Assembly (NCBI GenBank): GCA_019931245.1
Contig: JAINDL010000096.1
Span: 1 to 64,000 of the forward strand
Origin: Bryobacteraceae bacterium CoA2 C42
GTDB taxonomy: Bacteria > Acidobacteriota > Terriglobia > Bryobacterales > Bryobacteraceae
Length of the DNA: 64,000 nt
Direction of reading: 5' to 3'
The notes below the pieces were generated by a model, which saw nothing but the letters and a program-made list of their open reading frames with translations, made no database searches and was not told the DNA's origin. The first letter of the stretch is position 1. The number at the start of each line of letters is the position of its first letter. Shown piece after piece: positions 39,489-48,587 of the stretch. A program made the translations under genes and the position numbers.

Positions 39489-40298
39489 CTACGCCGCCGC
39501 CGTATCCGCGCTACTGCCAGGCAACGCCTTCGCCGGCGGCCAGGGCTTCTGCGCACGCACGAGCACCATGATGCCCGCGGCGGCGGCATTGGTCCGGTCC
39601 TCCTCGCGGAGCCCTTGATAGAGCCGCAGCTTGCCGATCGAACCCAGGCTCCCGCCGCTCACAATCCGCCGCGTAAACTCCTCCCGTGCCAGCGCCCCGC
39701 CAAAGATCGGGCGGCACTCCGTCACCACAAACCCCGCCCGCTGCAGCCGCTCCCGAATCGAATCGGCCGTGAAGTACTCCGTCACGCTGTGGTCCTTTCG
39801 GTGCCGGGCAATCACCGCCGGATCCGTGATGGTTCCGAGCGAATCCACCGTGAAATGCAGGTCCCCGCCCGGCTTGACGATGCGGAGCAACTCCGCCAGC
39901 ACCGCATCCAGATTGGGAATGTGCTCGAGCACGCAAAAGCTGAAGACGTGGTCAAAGCAGTCGGCCGGCAGTCCAGCCATCTCGAGCGGACTGCAATGAT
40001 AGTGCAGCCGCGAACGCACCGGGCTGTAGCGCCGATACTCCCACGCCTGCGCAATCGCCGTGGGGCTGACATCCACCCCCACCACCCGGCTGCACGCGTA
40101 CGCCAGCAGCTGCGCCTGCAGCCCCTGCCCGCAGCCAAGGTCCAGCACCACGTCCTCCCGGCCCACCCCCGCAGGGTCGACCAGTTCCCGGTACTCATAC
40201 ACCTTGAACGCGTTCCCGACGCTCCAGCGGTTCGGATACAGCCCCAGCAACGTGAAGAGCTTCCGATAAGTGTTCCTGATCCGTGTCTTGATCGTCAT
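39489..40298 (-). CDS. Class I SAM-dependent methyltransferase
   Basis: A 269-residue protein with SAM motif VLDLGCGQGLQAQLLA, GVDVSPTAI and the motif FSFCVLEHIPNLD, as in UbiE/glycan methyltransferases. Two in-frame ATGs are present; the one at 40298 is preferred because GAGG lies seven bases upstream and it overlaps the preceding stop by ATGA. It probably methylates a sugar or the chain end; in ABC-exported O-antigens terminal methylation can stop chain growth, which would fit the Wzt carbohydrate-binding domain encoded nearby. Confidence 0.82.
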   Translation of the reverse strand: MTIKTRIRNTYRKLFTLLGLYPNRWSVGNAFKVYEYRELVDPAGVGREDVVLDLGCGQGLQAQLLAYACSRVVGVDVSPTAIAQAWEYRRYSPVRSRLHYHCSPLEMAGLPADCFDHVFSFCVLEHIPNLDAVLAELLRIVKPGGDLHFTVDSLGTITDPAVIARHRKDHSVTEYFTADSIRERLQRAGFVVTECRPIFGGALAREEFTRRIVSGGSLGSIGKLRLYQGLREEDRTNAAAAGIMVLVRAQKPWPPAKALPGSSADTAAA

Positions 40299-41770
40299 GC
40301 CCATACCTCGCTTTCGGGAGAGCGCCCGGCCGCCGACAGCAGCGCCCGCGCCACGCGGACGCTGCTCCTGCCATCGAGCAACTCCCCGAACATCTTCTTG
40401 ATCAACGCCTTCCGTTCCTCGCGTTTGTGTCCCGGCTCAAGCAGCGCCCGGCGCAGGCAGCCCGCCATCTCCTCCTGCGTACTCACCACGGTCACCGCGC
40501 CGCTCTCGACGACTTCCCGGTAGTGATCGAACTGGTAGTAGGCGGCAAAAGAGACCGGAGAGATATCAGCGCCCGGCGGGTTATAGCCCACGTTCAAGAC
40601 CGGCTTATCGAACATACACAGCTCAAGCGATACCGTTGAGGAGACGTTGATCCCGGCCGCGCAGTGCCGCAGCGTATTGGTGTACAACTCGACATCATCC
40701 GGCTTCGGAGTCAGCCACACCTGCTCCCAGTTGACGGGTGAAAACACAATGTCGCGACGGCGCGAGCGCAACTCGTCAAAACGCGTCGTCCGGTCCTTGG
40801 GATACACCCGCACAAGCAGTTGCGGACGACCCAGGTCAGGCTGCGCGGCCAGCAGATCCGCGATTCCCTCTACCACGCGCATCTCCTCCGGCATGTAGTT
40901 CGGCATACCGGTCGTGTAGAGGAAAATAGGGCGCGTGGGATCCAGGCCCACGCGCCGGCAGAACTCCTCCCGGCTCCAGTGATACTGGGGGTCGAAATGA
41001 AAGTCGAACTGCGGCGTGCCCGTCACAAACACCCGCGCGGGAGGAATGCGCGGATAGAGTGCAAGCAGTTGCGCCCGCATATCTTCACTCCAGACCAGGA
41101 AGAAGTCATAAGGCAGGAAAATGCGTCCCTGCGACGTCAGATTGTCCCAGGAAAAGATGAAAGTTGCCGTCGGAATCCCCAACCACTGCGCCGCCTGCAC
41201 GGCCTGAATGGCCACGCGGCAATGGACGTGCGATCCGTTGAATACCAGCGCCGGCCGGCGCTGCCGGAACAGCTCCAGATAGTAGTCCGACGTGCGCAGC
41301 ACACGGCTGCCTGTGCGCTCCACCGCCGACAGCACATCGAGCCCCCGCCGGCTGGCAAACGGCAGGCACAGCGCCTTCGACAACAGCCGTTTGGCCTTCA
41401 TCCCCACCGTCGTCGCCTCATAATCCCGCAGCCGCCAGCGGTCCTGCGCCGCCTCCGACCACAGCCACCGGCCGTGTGCCATCTCGACGATCCCGCGCAG
41501 CGCCCGGACCCCCCAGCGCTCCGGGATCTCGATCAACTCCATCACCGAGTCATAGCGGTTGACCATCATCTGCCGCAGCGTCTCGTCCGGCATCACGCTG
41601 AGGACGTCCACCTCCATCTGCCCACGCAGCCGGTCCAGCGCCCCCGCGTACACAAAGTTCCGAATCGCCTCGCCCCGCGGCAGAATCGCCTCCATCCGCG
41701 GCAGCGACGGGCTCGGCCGGTTCCGCCGCGCGGCATCCGACGGCGAAGGTTGCATCTCAGTTGTTGACAT
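40295..41770 (-). CDS. GT-B-fold protein, CDP-glycerol glycerophosphotransferase/surface carbohydrate type
   Basis: A 491-residue protein with two Rossmann-like halves. GIPTATFIFSWDNLTSQGR and VFVTGTPQFDFH lie in the middle, and SSTVSLELCMFDKPVLNVGY near residue 400 resembles the donor-binding segment of CDP-glycerol transferases and UDP-GlcNAc 2-epimerase-fold proteins. I cannot assign the donor. It is probably another transferase of the locus and may add a glycerol- or ribitol-phosphate or a nonulosonic acid. Confidence 0.6.
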   Translation of the reverse strand: MSTTEMQPSPSDAARRNRPSPSLPRMEAILPRGEAIRNFVYAGALDRLRGQMEVDVLSVMPDETLRQMMVNRYDSVMELIEIPERWGVRALRGIVEMAHGRWLWSEAAQDRWRLRDYEATTVGMKAKRLLSKALCLPFASRRGLDVLSAVERTGSRVLRTSDYYLELFRQRRPALVFNGSHVHCRVAIQAVQAAQWLGIPTATFIFSWDNLTSQGRIFLPYDFFLVWSEDMRAQLLALYPRIPPARVFVTGTPQFDFHFDPQYHWSREEFCRRVGLDPTRPIFLYTTGMPNYMPEEMRVVEGIADLLAAQPDLGRPQLLVRVYPKDRTTRFDELRSRRRDIVFSPVNWEQVWLTPKPDDVELYTNTLRHCAAGINVSSTVSLELCMFDKPVLNVGYNPPGADISPVSFAAYYQFDHYREVVESGAVTVVSTQEEMAGCLRRALLEPGHKREERKALIKKMFGELLDGRSSVRVARALLSAAGRSPESEVWA

Positions 41771-41790
41771 AGATTTGGTTCCGGATTCGA

Positions 41791-43065
41791 TCAACGGCTC
41801 GCCACGGGGCTCTCCACCGCGGGCGCGGCCTCAGTGGTCTTCGCCTCGAGCGACCACTCGGTCGACGGGGTCAGCAAAGCGCCCCAACCGCTGCTCTCGC
41901 CCGCAAAATCAAGGTGCAGTACCTCGGAGACATACCGGGACTGGGCCAGGTTCCCGCGCAGCAGAATCTTGAAATACACGCCGTACATCCCCGGCTCGAG
42001 CCACAGCGCCGGCAGCCTCACCCTCAGCGAGTAAGCGCCGTGCCACTCCGCATCCGGTCCGAAGTCGCCGCTCTCCCGCCGCAGATGGAACACGTTCCGC
42101 TGGTGCATGTCCTCCATCTGGCACAGCAGCGTAAAGCCGCACACGGGCTGCGCCAGATGCAGCACCGTCTCCACCTCGAAGCTCTCCTTCTGGTCCACCG
42201 TCCGGCTCTCCCGGTCACCCGGACGGACCGGACCAAACCCGAATCCGGACCGGGGCGCGCTCTCTTCCCGCGTCGCCGTCGAGGCCGCCGTCAAGTTGTA
42301 GTAGGTCTCAATCGCACTGCCGATTTCACCCTGATGCACCAGTCGTCCGCCGTCCAGCACAATCCCCCGGGTGCACAGCGAACGCACCGCCCCCATGTTG
42401 TGACTCACGAACAAAATGGTGCGTCCCTGTTGCGCCACCTCGCCCATCTTGCCGAGACACTTTTTCTGAAACGCCAGGTCGCCCACCGCGAGCACCTCAT
42501 CAATCAACAGCGTCTCCGGCTCCAGATGCGCCGCCACGGCAAAGGCCAACCGCAGATACATACCGCTCGAGTAAAACTTCACCGGCGTGTCAATGAAACG
42601 GTCTACCTCGGAAAAGGCGACAATCGCATCAAACTGCCGCCGGATTTCGGCCTGCTTCATGCCGAGAATCGCCCCGTTCAGAAAGATGTTCTCCCGCCCG
42701 GTCAGCTCATTGTGAAAGCCGGTTCCCACCTCGAGCAGCGAGCCGATCCGTCCCCGAATCTCCGCATATCCGCTCGTCGGCTCCGTGATTCGCGACAGCA
42801 CCTTCAGCAGCGTGCTCTTCCCTGCCCCGTTGCGGCCGATCACCCCCACCACCTCGCCCGCCTTTACCTCAAAATCGAGCTCGCGCAGCGCCCACAGCGT
42901 GGCGTCGGCAGACTCGGCCCGCGCCCGCCCCATCTCGCGCAGCCGGCGCCACGGCGCGGTCAGTCCGCTGACGATACTGTCCCGCAGCGTCTGGTAGCGC
43001 TGCTGCGGCGCGCCAATCTGATAGCGCTTCGAAAGATTCCGAATCCGGATTGCTGTCTCGCTCAT
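41791..43065 (-). CDS. wzt: Polysaccharide ABC transporter ATPase with C-terminal carbohydrate-binding domain
   Basis: A 424-residue protein. The ATPase part has Walker A GRNGAGKST (77-85), the family-typical signature YSSGMYLRLAFA in place of LSGGQ, and Walker B LLIDEVLAVGD. A beta-sandwich from about residue 260 onwards is the Wzt C-terminal domain, which in O9a/O8-type systems binds the finished chain terminus. With the permease at 54296-55135 it should export lipid-linked polysaccharide across the inner membrane. It is 11 kb away from its permease, which is unusual. The start overlaps the asparagine-synthase-type gene by ATGA. Confidence 0.9.
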   Translation of the reverse strand: MSETAIRIRNLSKRYQIGAPQQRYQTLRDSIVSGLTAPWRRLREMGRARAESADATLWALRELDFEVKAGEVVGVIGRNGAGKSTLLKVLSRITEPTSGYAEIRGRIGSLLEVGTGFHNELTGRENIFLNGAILGMKQAEIRRQFDAIVAFSEVDRFIDTPVKFYSSGMYLRLAFAVAAHLEPETLLIDEVLAVGDLAFQKKCLGKMGEVAQQGRTILFVSHNMGAVRSLCTRGIVLDGGRLVHQGEIGSAIETYYNLTAASTATREESAPRSGFGFGPVRPGDRESRTVDQKESFEVETVLHLAQPVCGFTLLCQMEDMHQRNVFHLRRESGDFGPDAEWHGAYSLRVRLPALWLEPGMYGVYFKILLRGNLAQSRYVSEVLHLDFAGESSGWGALLTPSTEWSLEAKTTEAAPAVESPVASR

Positions 43066-44822
43066 ACCGTCCTTGCCACCCTGTTCTGTATCGCCAGCCC
43101 CAAATTGATCCACTGCCAGATGTAGAAGCTGTTGTCCGGCTCGCCCCGCTGAAACTCCCGCCACGCCTGCGCCACCGCCCTGGCGTCCAACCACTCCCCC
43201 CGGTACTCCTCCACCGCCATCTCGATGCAGTCCCGCGCCCAGCGCCGCAGCGGTCCGGCTAGCCACTCCCGCTGCGGCGTCTGCACGGGCCGCTTCGGCG
43301 CCTCGACGATACCGCGCGGCGCCACCCGCCCCGCTATCTGACGCAGCATCCACTTGCCCGTTCCCCCGCGCACCTTCCGGTCCCCGGGCTGCCGCAGCGC
43401 CAGTTCAAACAAACGGTGGTCGAGAAACGGTTCGCGCAGTTCGGTTGAATACCGCATCGAAATCCGGTCGTTGAAGCGCAGCGCCCGCGGCAGCTTCGCA
43501 TAGCAGGCGTCCAGATATTGCCGGTTGCGCAACGCATCGGCAAACGCCGTCCGCGGCGCCAGTGGCTCGGCCAGCGCGCGAAACTCCGGCAGCAGACACT
43601 CCGGTCGCGTCGCCCGCGTCCGCGTCCCCTGCAGCATCGCCTCCCGCCCCGCGCCTGCCCCCGACTCGTTCGCCAACCCGGCGTAGTAGTCGTAGCCCGC
43701 CCACTGCTCATCCATCCCCTGCCCGTCCAGCAGCACCACCACCCCCCGCGCTCGCGCCTGTTGAAACAGCCCCGCGTAAGCCAGCGTCGGCAGCCCGCCA
43801 AACGGCCCGTCCGCGCTCGACTGCACCGCCGCGGCCAACTCCGGCACCTCCCGCGGCTGCAACCGGCTCACCACCCAACGGTGCCGCGTTTGCCCCAGCA
43901 TCTGCTCCACCCACGGCGTCTCGTCGTAACGGGCATCTCCCGTCACGTAGGTGAACGCCGTCACCTCGCTCCCCTCTCCGTGTTCCATCCCGTCCACCAG
44001 GCCAAGCAGCAGCGACGAATCGAGCCCCCCGCTGATATTGATCCCCACCGGCACATCGGAACGGAACCGCAGCGCCACCGACTCCCGCAGCAGCGCCGAG
44101 TACTCCTCTTCGACGACCTCCCCGCTCCGCCCGTCGAACTCCGGCCCCACGTGCTCGGCCAGATCGTACCAGCGCCGCACCCGCAGCCGCCCAGCCTGCC
44201 ACGTCATCAAATGACCCGGCGGCAGCGCCGTCACGCCCCGCGAAAACGTCTCCGCCGAATGGTCATGCAGCCCGTAGGTCAGATACGTACTCCACGCCCG
44301 CGCGTTCGCCTCCTCCTCCACCCCGGCCGCGTACAGCGCCCGCATCTCACTGGCCGCCAGCAGCGTTCCGTTCGGCCGCTGGTGGTAGTAAAGCGGCTTC
44401 ACGCCAAACCGGTCGCGCGCCGCAAACAGCCGCTGCTCCCGCTCATCCCACAACAGAAACGCGAACATCCCGATCAACCGGTCCAGGCACCCCTCGCCCC
44501 ACCGCTCCCACGCCGCCAGCACCACCTCCGTATCCGTCTGCGAACGGAAACCGTAACCGGCCAACTCCCCCGTCAACTCCCGGTAGTTGTAGACTTCGCC
44601 ATTGAAGACAATCCACAACGTGCCCGCCGCGTTCGACATCGGCTGCCGCCCCGCCTCGGACAGATCGAGAATGCTCAGCCGGTTATGCCCCAACCCCGCC
44701 GCGCCCCGCGGCGACACGTAAACCCCGCGCGTGTCCGGCCCCCGGTGCTCCTGGCTCAGCACCATCGCCACCAACTCCGTACCCGCCCAACCCTCTCCGA
44801 AAACTCCGGCGATTCCGCACAT
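43062..44822 (-). CDS. asnB: Asparagine synthase (glutamine-hydrolysing)-type amidotransferase
   Basis: A 586-residue protein with N-terminal glutaminase domain (MCGIAGVFGEG, catalytic C2, FNGEVYNYREL) and a synthetase domain with the PP-loop ISGGLDSSLLLG. YSTELREPFLDHRLFE is a conserved C-terminal motif. In polysaccharide loci such proteins often amidate the carboxyl group of a sugar acid (uronic or nonulosonic) rather than make asparagine. The start at 44822 has AAGGAG eight bases upstream. Confidence 0.85.
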   Translation of the reverse strand: MCGIAGVFGEGWAGTELVAMVLSQEHRGPDTRGVYVSPRGAAGLGHNRLSILDLSEAGRQPMSNAAGTLWIVFNGEVYNYRELTGELAGYGFRSQTDTEVVLAAWERWGEGCLDRLIGMFAFLLWDEREQRLFAARDRFGVKPLYYHQRPNGTLLAASEMRALYAAGVEEEANARAWSTYLTYGLHDHSAETFSRGVTALPPGHLMTWQAGRLRVRRWYDLAEHVGPEFDGRSGEVVEEEYSALLRESVALRFRSDVPVGINISGGLDSSLLLGLVDGMEHGEGSEVTAFTYVTGDARYDETPWVEQMLGQTRHRWVVSRLQPREVPELAAAVQSSADGPFGGLPTLAYAGLFQQARARGVVVLLDGQGMDEQWAGYDYYAGLANESGAGAGREAMLQGTRTRATRPECLLPEFRALAEPLAPRTAFADALRNRQYLDACYAKLPRALRFNDRISMRYSTELREPFLDHRLFELALRQPGDRKVRGGTGKWMLRQIAGRVAPRGIVEAPKRPVQTPQREWLAGPLRRWARDCIEMAVEEYRGEWLDARAVAQAWREFQRGEPDNSFYIWQWINLGLAIQNRVARTV

Positions 44823-44832
44823 CCCTCTCTCC

Positions 44833-45789
44833 TTATTGCCCGCCGCCCTGTCCCGCAATCCAGCGCGCCACCTTGCCCGCCAGAAACTCCTCGGTCCGCT
44901 CCATTGAGCTTCCGGTACACCCGCCGATATGCGGCGTCAGCAGCAGATTCCCATGCCCCCGCGCGTACCGCAGCAAGGGATGATCCCCCCCCACCGCATG
45001 CTCGTCCGCCAGCACGTCCAGCGCCGCTCCGCCCAGATGGCCGCTTCGCAGCGCCTCCAACAGCGCCTCTTCACGAATCACTTCACCCCGCGCCGTATTC
45101 ACCAGCCGCGCCCCCGGTCGCATCGCCGCCAACTCCGCCGCGCCCAGCAATCCCCTGGTCTCCGCCGTTAGATTCACGTGTACGCTCACCACTTCCGCCC
45201 GCCCCAGCAACTCCGCCATCCCCACCAACCGCACGTTCGGCGGCGCCGCCGCCCGCTCGACATACGGGTCGCACGCCAGCACCTCAGCCTCGAAAGCCGC
45301 CAGATAACGCGCCACCTGCTGCCCCAGCCGCCCCAAACCCACCAGGCCCACCGTGCTGCCATACAGCTCCCGGCCACGGAACCGGTCGCGGTCCCACCCG
45401 CCCCGCGGGGCCTGCGCCAGCGCCCCCGGCAGATCCCGCAGCAGCGCCAGCATTAAACCAATCGTCAACTCCGCCGTCGCCCGCACCGTCCGCAAGAACT
45501 CCGTCTCCCCCCGCAGGCTCAGGACGGCAATGCCGCGCCGCGCCGCCTCCTCCCCGTCAATGTGCGTCAGCCCCGTCGTCGGCGTCGCCACCGCCCGCAG
45601 CGACCGCCCGGCGTCCAGAATCTCCCGGTCAATCCGGTGCCGCAGCCGCACCCACAGCACCTCGTGCCCAGGCGCCAGCGCCACCAGCCCCGCGCGGTCC
45701 GCGTCGGCCCACGTCACCTCGCCCGCCCCCGCCAGAATCCCCGCCGCCGTAGCGGAGAACTCAGAAGACTCGGCCACCAGAATGCGCAT
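44833..45789 (-). CDS. D-isomer-specific 2-hydroxyacid dehydrogenase
   Basis: A 318-residue protein with the NAD-binding GLVGLGRLGQQVARYL loop, the catalytic arginine in NTARGEV, and the histidine in LLTPHIGGC. It belongs to the SerA/GyaR-like family that reduces or oxidises 2-hydroxy acids such as glycerate or 3-phosphoglycerate. It overlaps neuA by 29 bp, so it is part of the sugar-acid module. A link with the FkbH/ACP cassette, which in other systems uses a glycerate-derived group, is possible but not shown. Confidence 0.8.
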   Translation of the reverse strand: MRILVAESSEFSATAAGILAGAGEVTWADADRAGLVALAPGHEVLWVRLRHRIDREILDAGRSLRAVATPTTGLTHIDGEEAARRGIAVLSLRGETEFLRTVRATAELTIGLMLALLRDLPGALAQAPRGGWDRDRFRGRELYGSTVGLVGLGRLGQQVARYLAAFEAEVLACDPYVERAAAPPNVRLVGMAELLGRAEVVSVHVNLTAETRGLLGAAELAAMRPGARLVNTARGEVIREEALLEALRSGHLGGAALDVLADEHAVGGDHPLLRYARGHGNLLLTPHIGGCTGSSMERTEEFLAGKVARWIAGQGGGQ

Positions 45790-46489
45790 GCTCTTCCGCC
45801 TCGGCCAGCAGAAACTCCGCCAGCCGCAGATCAAACAGATCATCCACGTTGCACGACCGCTCCGGCGGCATCAGCCACGCCTGGCACCGTGCCCCCTTGA
45901 GCGAATGCTGCTCCATCAGGACGTCATGGCGCGTCAGGTAAATCGATCCGTCGCGCAGATACAGCTGCCGCAACTGCTGCCTCGGCTGCCCCTCAAACGC
46001 CTCGCCGAACGGCGGATCCTCCACCCATCCCTCACCATCGATGCTTTTCATCCGCGCCGGATGCCGCTCCCCCACCGCGCTGAACGAGATCACCGAGTCG
46101 GCCTTCGTCCGCTCGAGCAGCCCGATTGCCCCGTCAATGTCGGTGTCCCGCCGCAGCGGGTTGGTCGGCTGCAGCACCAGAATCGCATCGTAATGCTCCC
46201 CCTGCTCCTCGAGAAACCGCACCATGTGCTGCACCACCGGAATCGTCGGCGTTTCATCCCGCGCCAGCTCCGCCGGCCGCAGCACCGGCACCGCCAGCCC
46301 CAGCGCCTCGCCCATCCGCGCTATCTCCGGGTCATCGGTCGACAACACCACCCGCGCCAACCGCCGCGCCCGCAGCGCCGACTCCGCCGTGTACGCGAGC
46401 AGCGGCCGCCCGCCCACCGGCGCCAGATTCTTCCGCGGAATCCCCTTCGACCCGCCCCGCGCCGTCACTATCCCCAACACCGAAAGCAT
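45761..46489 (-). CDS. neuA: CMP-nonulosonate (acylneuraminate) cytidylyltransferase
   Basis: A 242-residue protein. GIVTARGGSKGIPRKNLAPV is the invariant CTP-binding loop, and LVLQPTNPLRRDTDID and LYLRDGSIYLTRHDVL are family motifs. It activates a nonulosonic acid with CTP in the cytoplasm to make the CMP-sugar donor. Together with neuB and neuC it defines a nonulosonic acid pathway. Whether the sugar is sialic, legionaminic or another isomer cannot be read from this gene. Confidence 0.92.
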   Translation of the reverse strand: MLSVLGIVTARGGSKGIPRKNLAPVGGRPLLAYTAESALRARRLARVVLSTDDPEIARMGEALGLAVPVLRPAELARDETPTIPVVQHMVRFLEEQGEHYDAILVLQPTNPLRRDTDIDGAIGLLERTKADSVISFSAVGERHPARMKSIDGEGWVEDPPFGEAFEGQPRQQLRQLYLRDGSIYLTRHDVLMEQHSLKGARCQAWLMPPERSCNVDDLFDLRLAEFLLAEAEEHAHSGGRVF

Positions 46490-46503
46490 CGCCTCGCCTC
46501 CCG

Positions 46504-47349
46504 CTACACAATCGACCCGGCTTTGGCCCGGAACCGCGCCTGCAGCGGAATGCTCCGGATGTAGCCGTACAGCAGCACTTCCCGCGCCGCCAGCCGCAAA
46601 GCCGCCCGCGGCGCGCTGATCAGCAGCGCCTTGAGCAGCTTCGGCAGCGTCGGACGCGGCAGCGGCCACGTCTCGCCCGTACTGCGGAATATTGCCCGCC
46701 GCTCCCGCGTCATGATCTGAATCGCCTCTACCATCCCCCGGCGCCGCATGTGCAGGTACATCGCCTCGGAGCTCACCACCACGTAGCCCCGCTTCATCAC
46801 TTCGCGCGCCCACAGCTTGTCCTCTACCGCCTCGAGCGTCTCATCAAACGGCACCTCCTCCCACAATCTGCGCCGAATCGCGCAGCCGCTTGCAATCGGG
46901 CCGTTCTCGACGATCGTGTACAGATCGAGCGGCCAGCGCAGCACCTTCTGCTCCGTCCAACTCTCCACGTCCCGCGTCTTGGACACCGTCGTGCACCGCA
47001 CTGCCGCCACCTGCGGATTGGTAAACTCCCGCAGCGCCGTCCGGAAGAACTCCCGGCCCAGCACCAGACTGTGCGAGCTGATGAAGAAGACAATCTCGCC
47101 CGAACACTCGCGCAGGCCCAGGTTCAGCGCCCGGCCGTAGGTGAAGTCCCCCCGGGCAATCGAAACCACCCGCGCCCCGCGCTGCTCGGCCATCTCGCGG
47201 CTCCCGTCGGTGGATTCATTGTCCACCACCACCACCTCCCGCGGCTGCACCGACTGCAGCGCGAAGGCGTCGAACACCTTACCCAGATACTCCGCCGCGT
47301 TCCGCGCGCGGATCACCACCGAAAACGTTGGCACACTCTGCGTATCCAC
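46504..47349 (-). CDS. Glycosyltransferase family 2
   Basis: A 281-residue GT-A enzyme. FSVVIRARNAAEYLGKVFDA and VVVVDNESTDGS form the nucleotide-sugar site, and AVEDKLWAREVMKRG matches the ED motif near the active site. I prefer a GTG start at 47349, 10 bp after the neuC stop and preceded by GGGGAGG; an ATG at 47373 inside the end of neuC is the alternative. Being between neuC and neuA, it could transfer the nonulosonic acid or the preceding sugar. Confidence 0.82.
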   Translation of the reverse strand: MDTQSVPTFSVVIRARNAAEYLGKVFDAFALQSVQPREVVVVDNESTDGSREMAEQRGARVVSIARGDFTYGRALNLGLRECSGEIVFFISSHSLVLGREFFRTALREFTNPQVAAVRCTTVSKTRDVESWTEQKVLRWPLDLYTIVENGPIASGCAIRRRLWEEVPFDETLEAVEDKLWAREVMKRGYVVVSSEAMYLHMRRRGMVEAIQIMTRERRAIFRSTGETWPLPRPTLPKLLKALLISAPRAALRLAAREVLLYGYIRSIPLQARFRAKAGSIV

Positions 47350-47359
47350 AACTCCTCCC

Positions 47360-48571
47360 CTATCGACTCGCATAACCACCGCGCACCGCCATCCCGCCCG
47401 CCTTCGGCAAGTCGTAGATGTAGTGCAGCCGCTTCTGCACAAACGGCGTCAGGTTCACGAGCGCCGCGGCAATCCGCCGCGCCACCCGCCCATCGCCATA
47501 CAACTCGCTCGGCGCATACCGGCCATGCGCCAGCTGACGGCTGATCGTCTCCGCCACCTCGTCCGCCGCCGGCGCCGCCCGCACGACGTGCTCGTCCGTC
47601 TCCCGGCCCTCCTGCCGCTCTCCCACCAGCACCACCGGCGTGCCGAAGTAGCCCGCATCCCGCACAAAACTGCTCGAGTTCCCCACCGCGCACGCCGCTC
47701 GCCCCAGCACGGCCAGGTACTCCTCCGGCATCAGATTCGTAATCGTCCGCAGCCACACCGGCGCGTTCTGATCCCGAAACACCCGGATCGACTTGCTGAT
47801 CTGCTCACTGCCCGCGTCAATGTTCGGCCACAGCAGCACCGCCGGCATCGCAATCCTCCCGAGCGCCTCCAGCAGTTCGCTCATCTGCCGCATCTCGCCC
47901 CCGTAGCGCGTCGTCGTCGGATGAAAAATCACCAGCAAAAATGGCTTCTCCGTATCAATCCAGGCGCCGCTGCCGGCCGCGTTGACGATATCGGCCCGCA
48001 GCGAACGGTCCATCTCCCGCGCCAGGTCGCTGCCCGGACACCCCACCCCCAGAATGCTCTCCGGCCGCTCTCCCATCCGCACCAGATACTCGGCCGCCCG
48101 GGCCGTGCTCGGAAAATGAAACTGCGACAGCTTGCTGATCGCATGCCGCGCGCTCTCATCAATCGAACCCGACACCTCGCCGCCCTGGATATGAAACAGG
48201 CAGAGGTTCATGTACGCCGCCGCAATCGCCGCCGCCAGCGCCTCGTAACGGTCCCCGATCAGCAGGACGACATCCGGCTGCAGCCGCTGAAATTCGCTCG
48301 CGAACTCCACAACGCCAAACCCCACCGACTTCGCCATCGTCGACAGCTTCGACCCTTCAAGTTCAATGTGAATCTCCCCATCCACGGGAAAGCCATCCTG
48401 CCGGACGTTCTGCACCGGATAGCCGAACCGCTCGAGAACCATGGTTCCCGCCGCCACCACCACCATCTCCAGCTCCGGCCGCTCCGCCATCGCCGTCATC
48501 ACCGGCTTCATCCGCCCGTAGTTGGCCCGGTCCACCAGCACCACGCAAACCCTTCTTCGTTTCATCGCCAT
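47360..48571 (-). CDS. neuC: UDP-N-acetylglucosamine 2-epimerase (hydrolysing)
   Basis: A 403-residue protein of the hydrolysing 2-epimerase family. DRANYGRMKPVM, GDRYEALAAAIAA, HIQGGEVSGSIDESARHAIS and GNSSSFVRDA are characteristic. It releases ManNAc, or the corresponding 4-amino-6-deoxy form, from UDP-sugar for condensation by NeuB. The start has GGAGGAGG seven bases upstream. Specificity for UDP-GlcNAc (sialic acid) against the bacillosamine derivative (legionaminic acid) is undecided; the presence of a dehydratase and aminotransferase in the locus leaves both open. Confidence 0.9.
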   Translation of the reverse strand: MAMKRRRVCVVLVDRANYGRMKPVMTAMAERPELEMVVVAAGTMVLERFGYPVQNVRQDGFPVDGEIHIELEGSKLSTMAKSVGFGVVEFASEFQRLQPDVVLLIGDRYEALAAAIAAAYMNLCLFHIQGGEVSGSIDESARHAISKLSQFHFPSTARAAEYLVRMGERPESILGVGCPGSDLAREMDRSLRADIVNAAGSGAWIDTEKPFLLVIFHPTTTRYGGEMRQMSELLEALGRIAMPAVLLWPNIDAGSEQISKSIRVFRDQNAPVWLRTITNLMPEEYLAVLGRAACAVGNSSSFVRDAGYFGTPVVLVGERQEGRETDEHVVRAAPAADEVAETISRQLAHGRYAPSELYGDGRVARRIAAALVNLTPFVQKRLHYIYDLPKAGGMAVRGGYASR

Positions 48572-48587
48572 CGCGCCGCCTCCTCCT

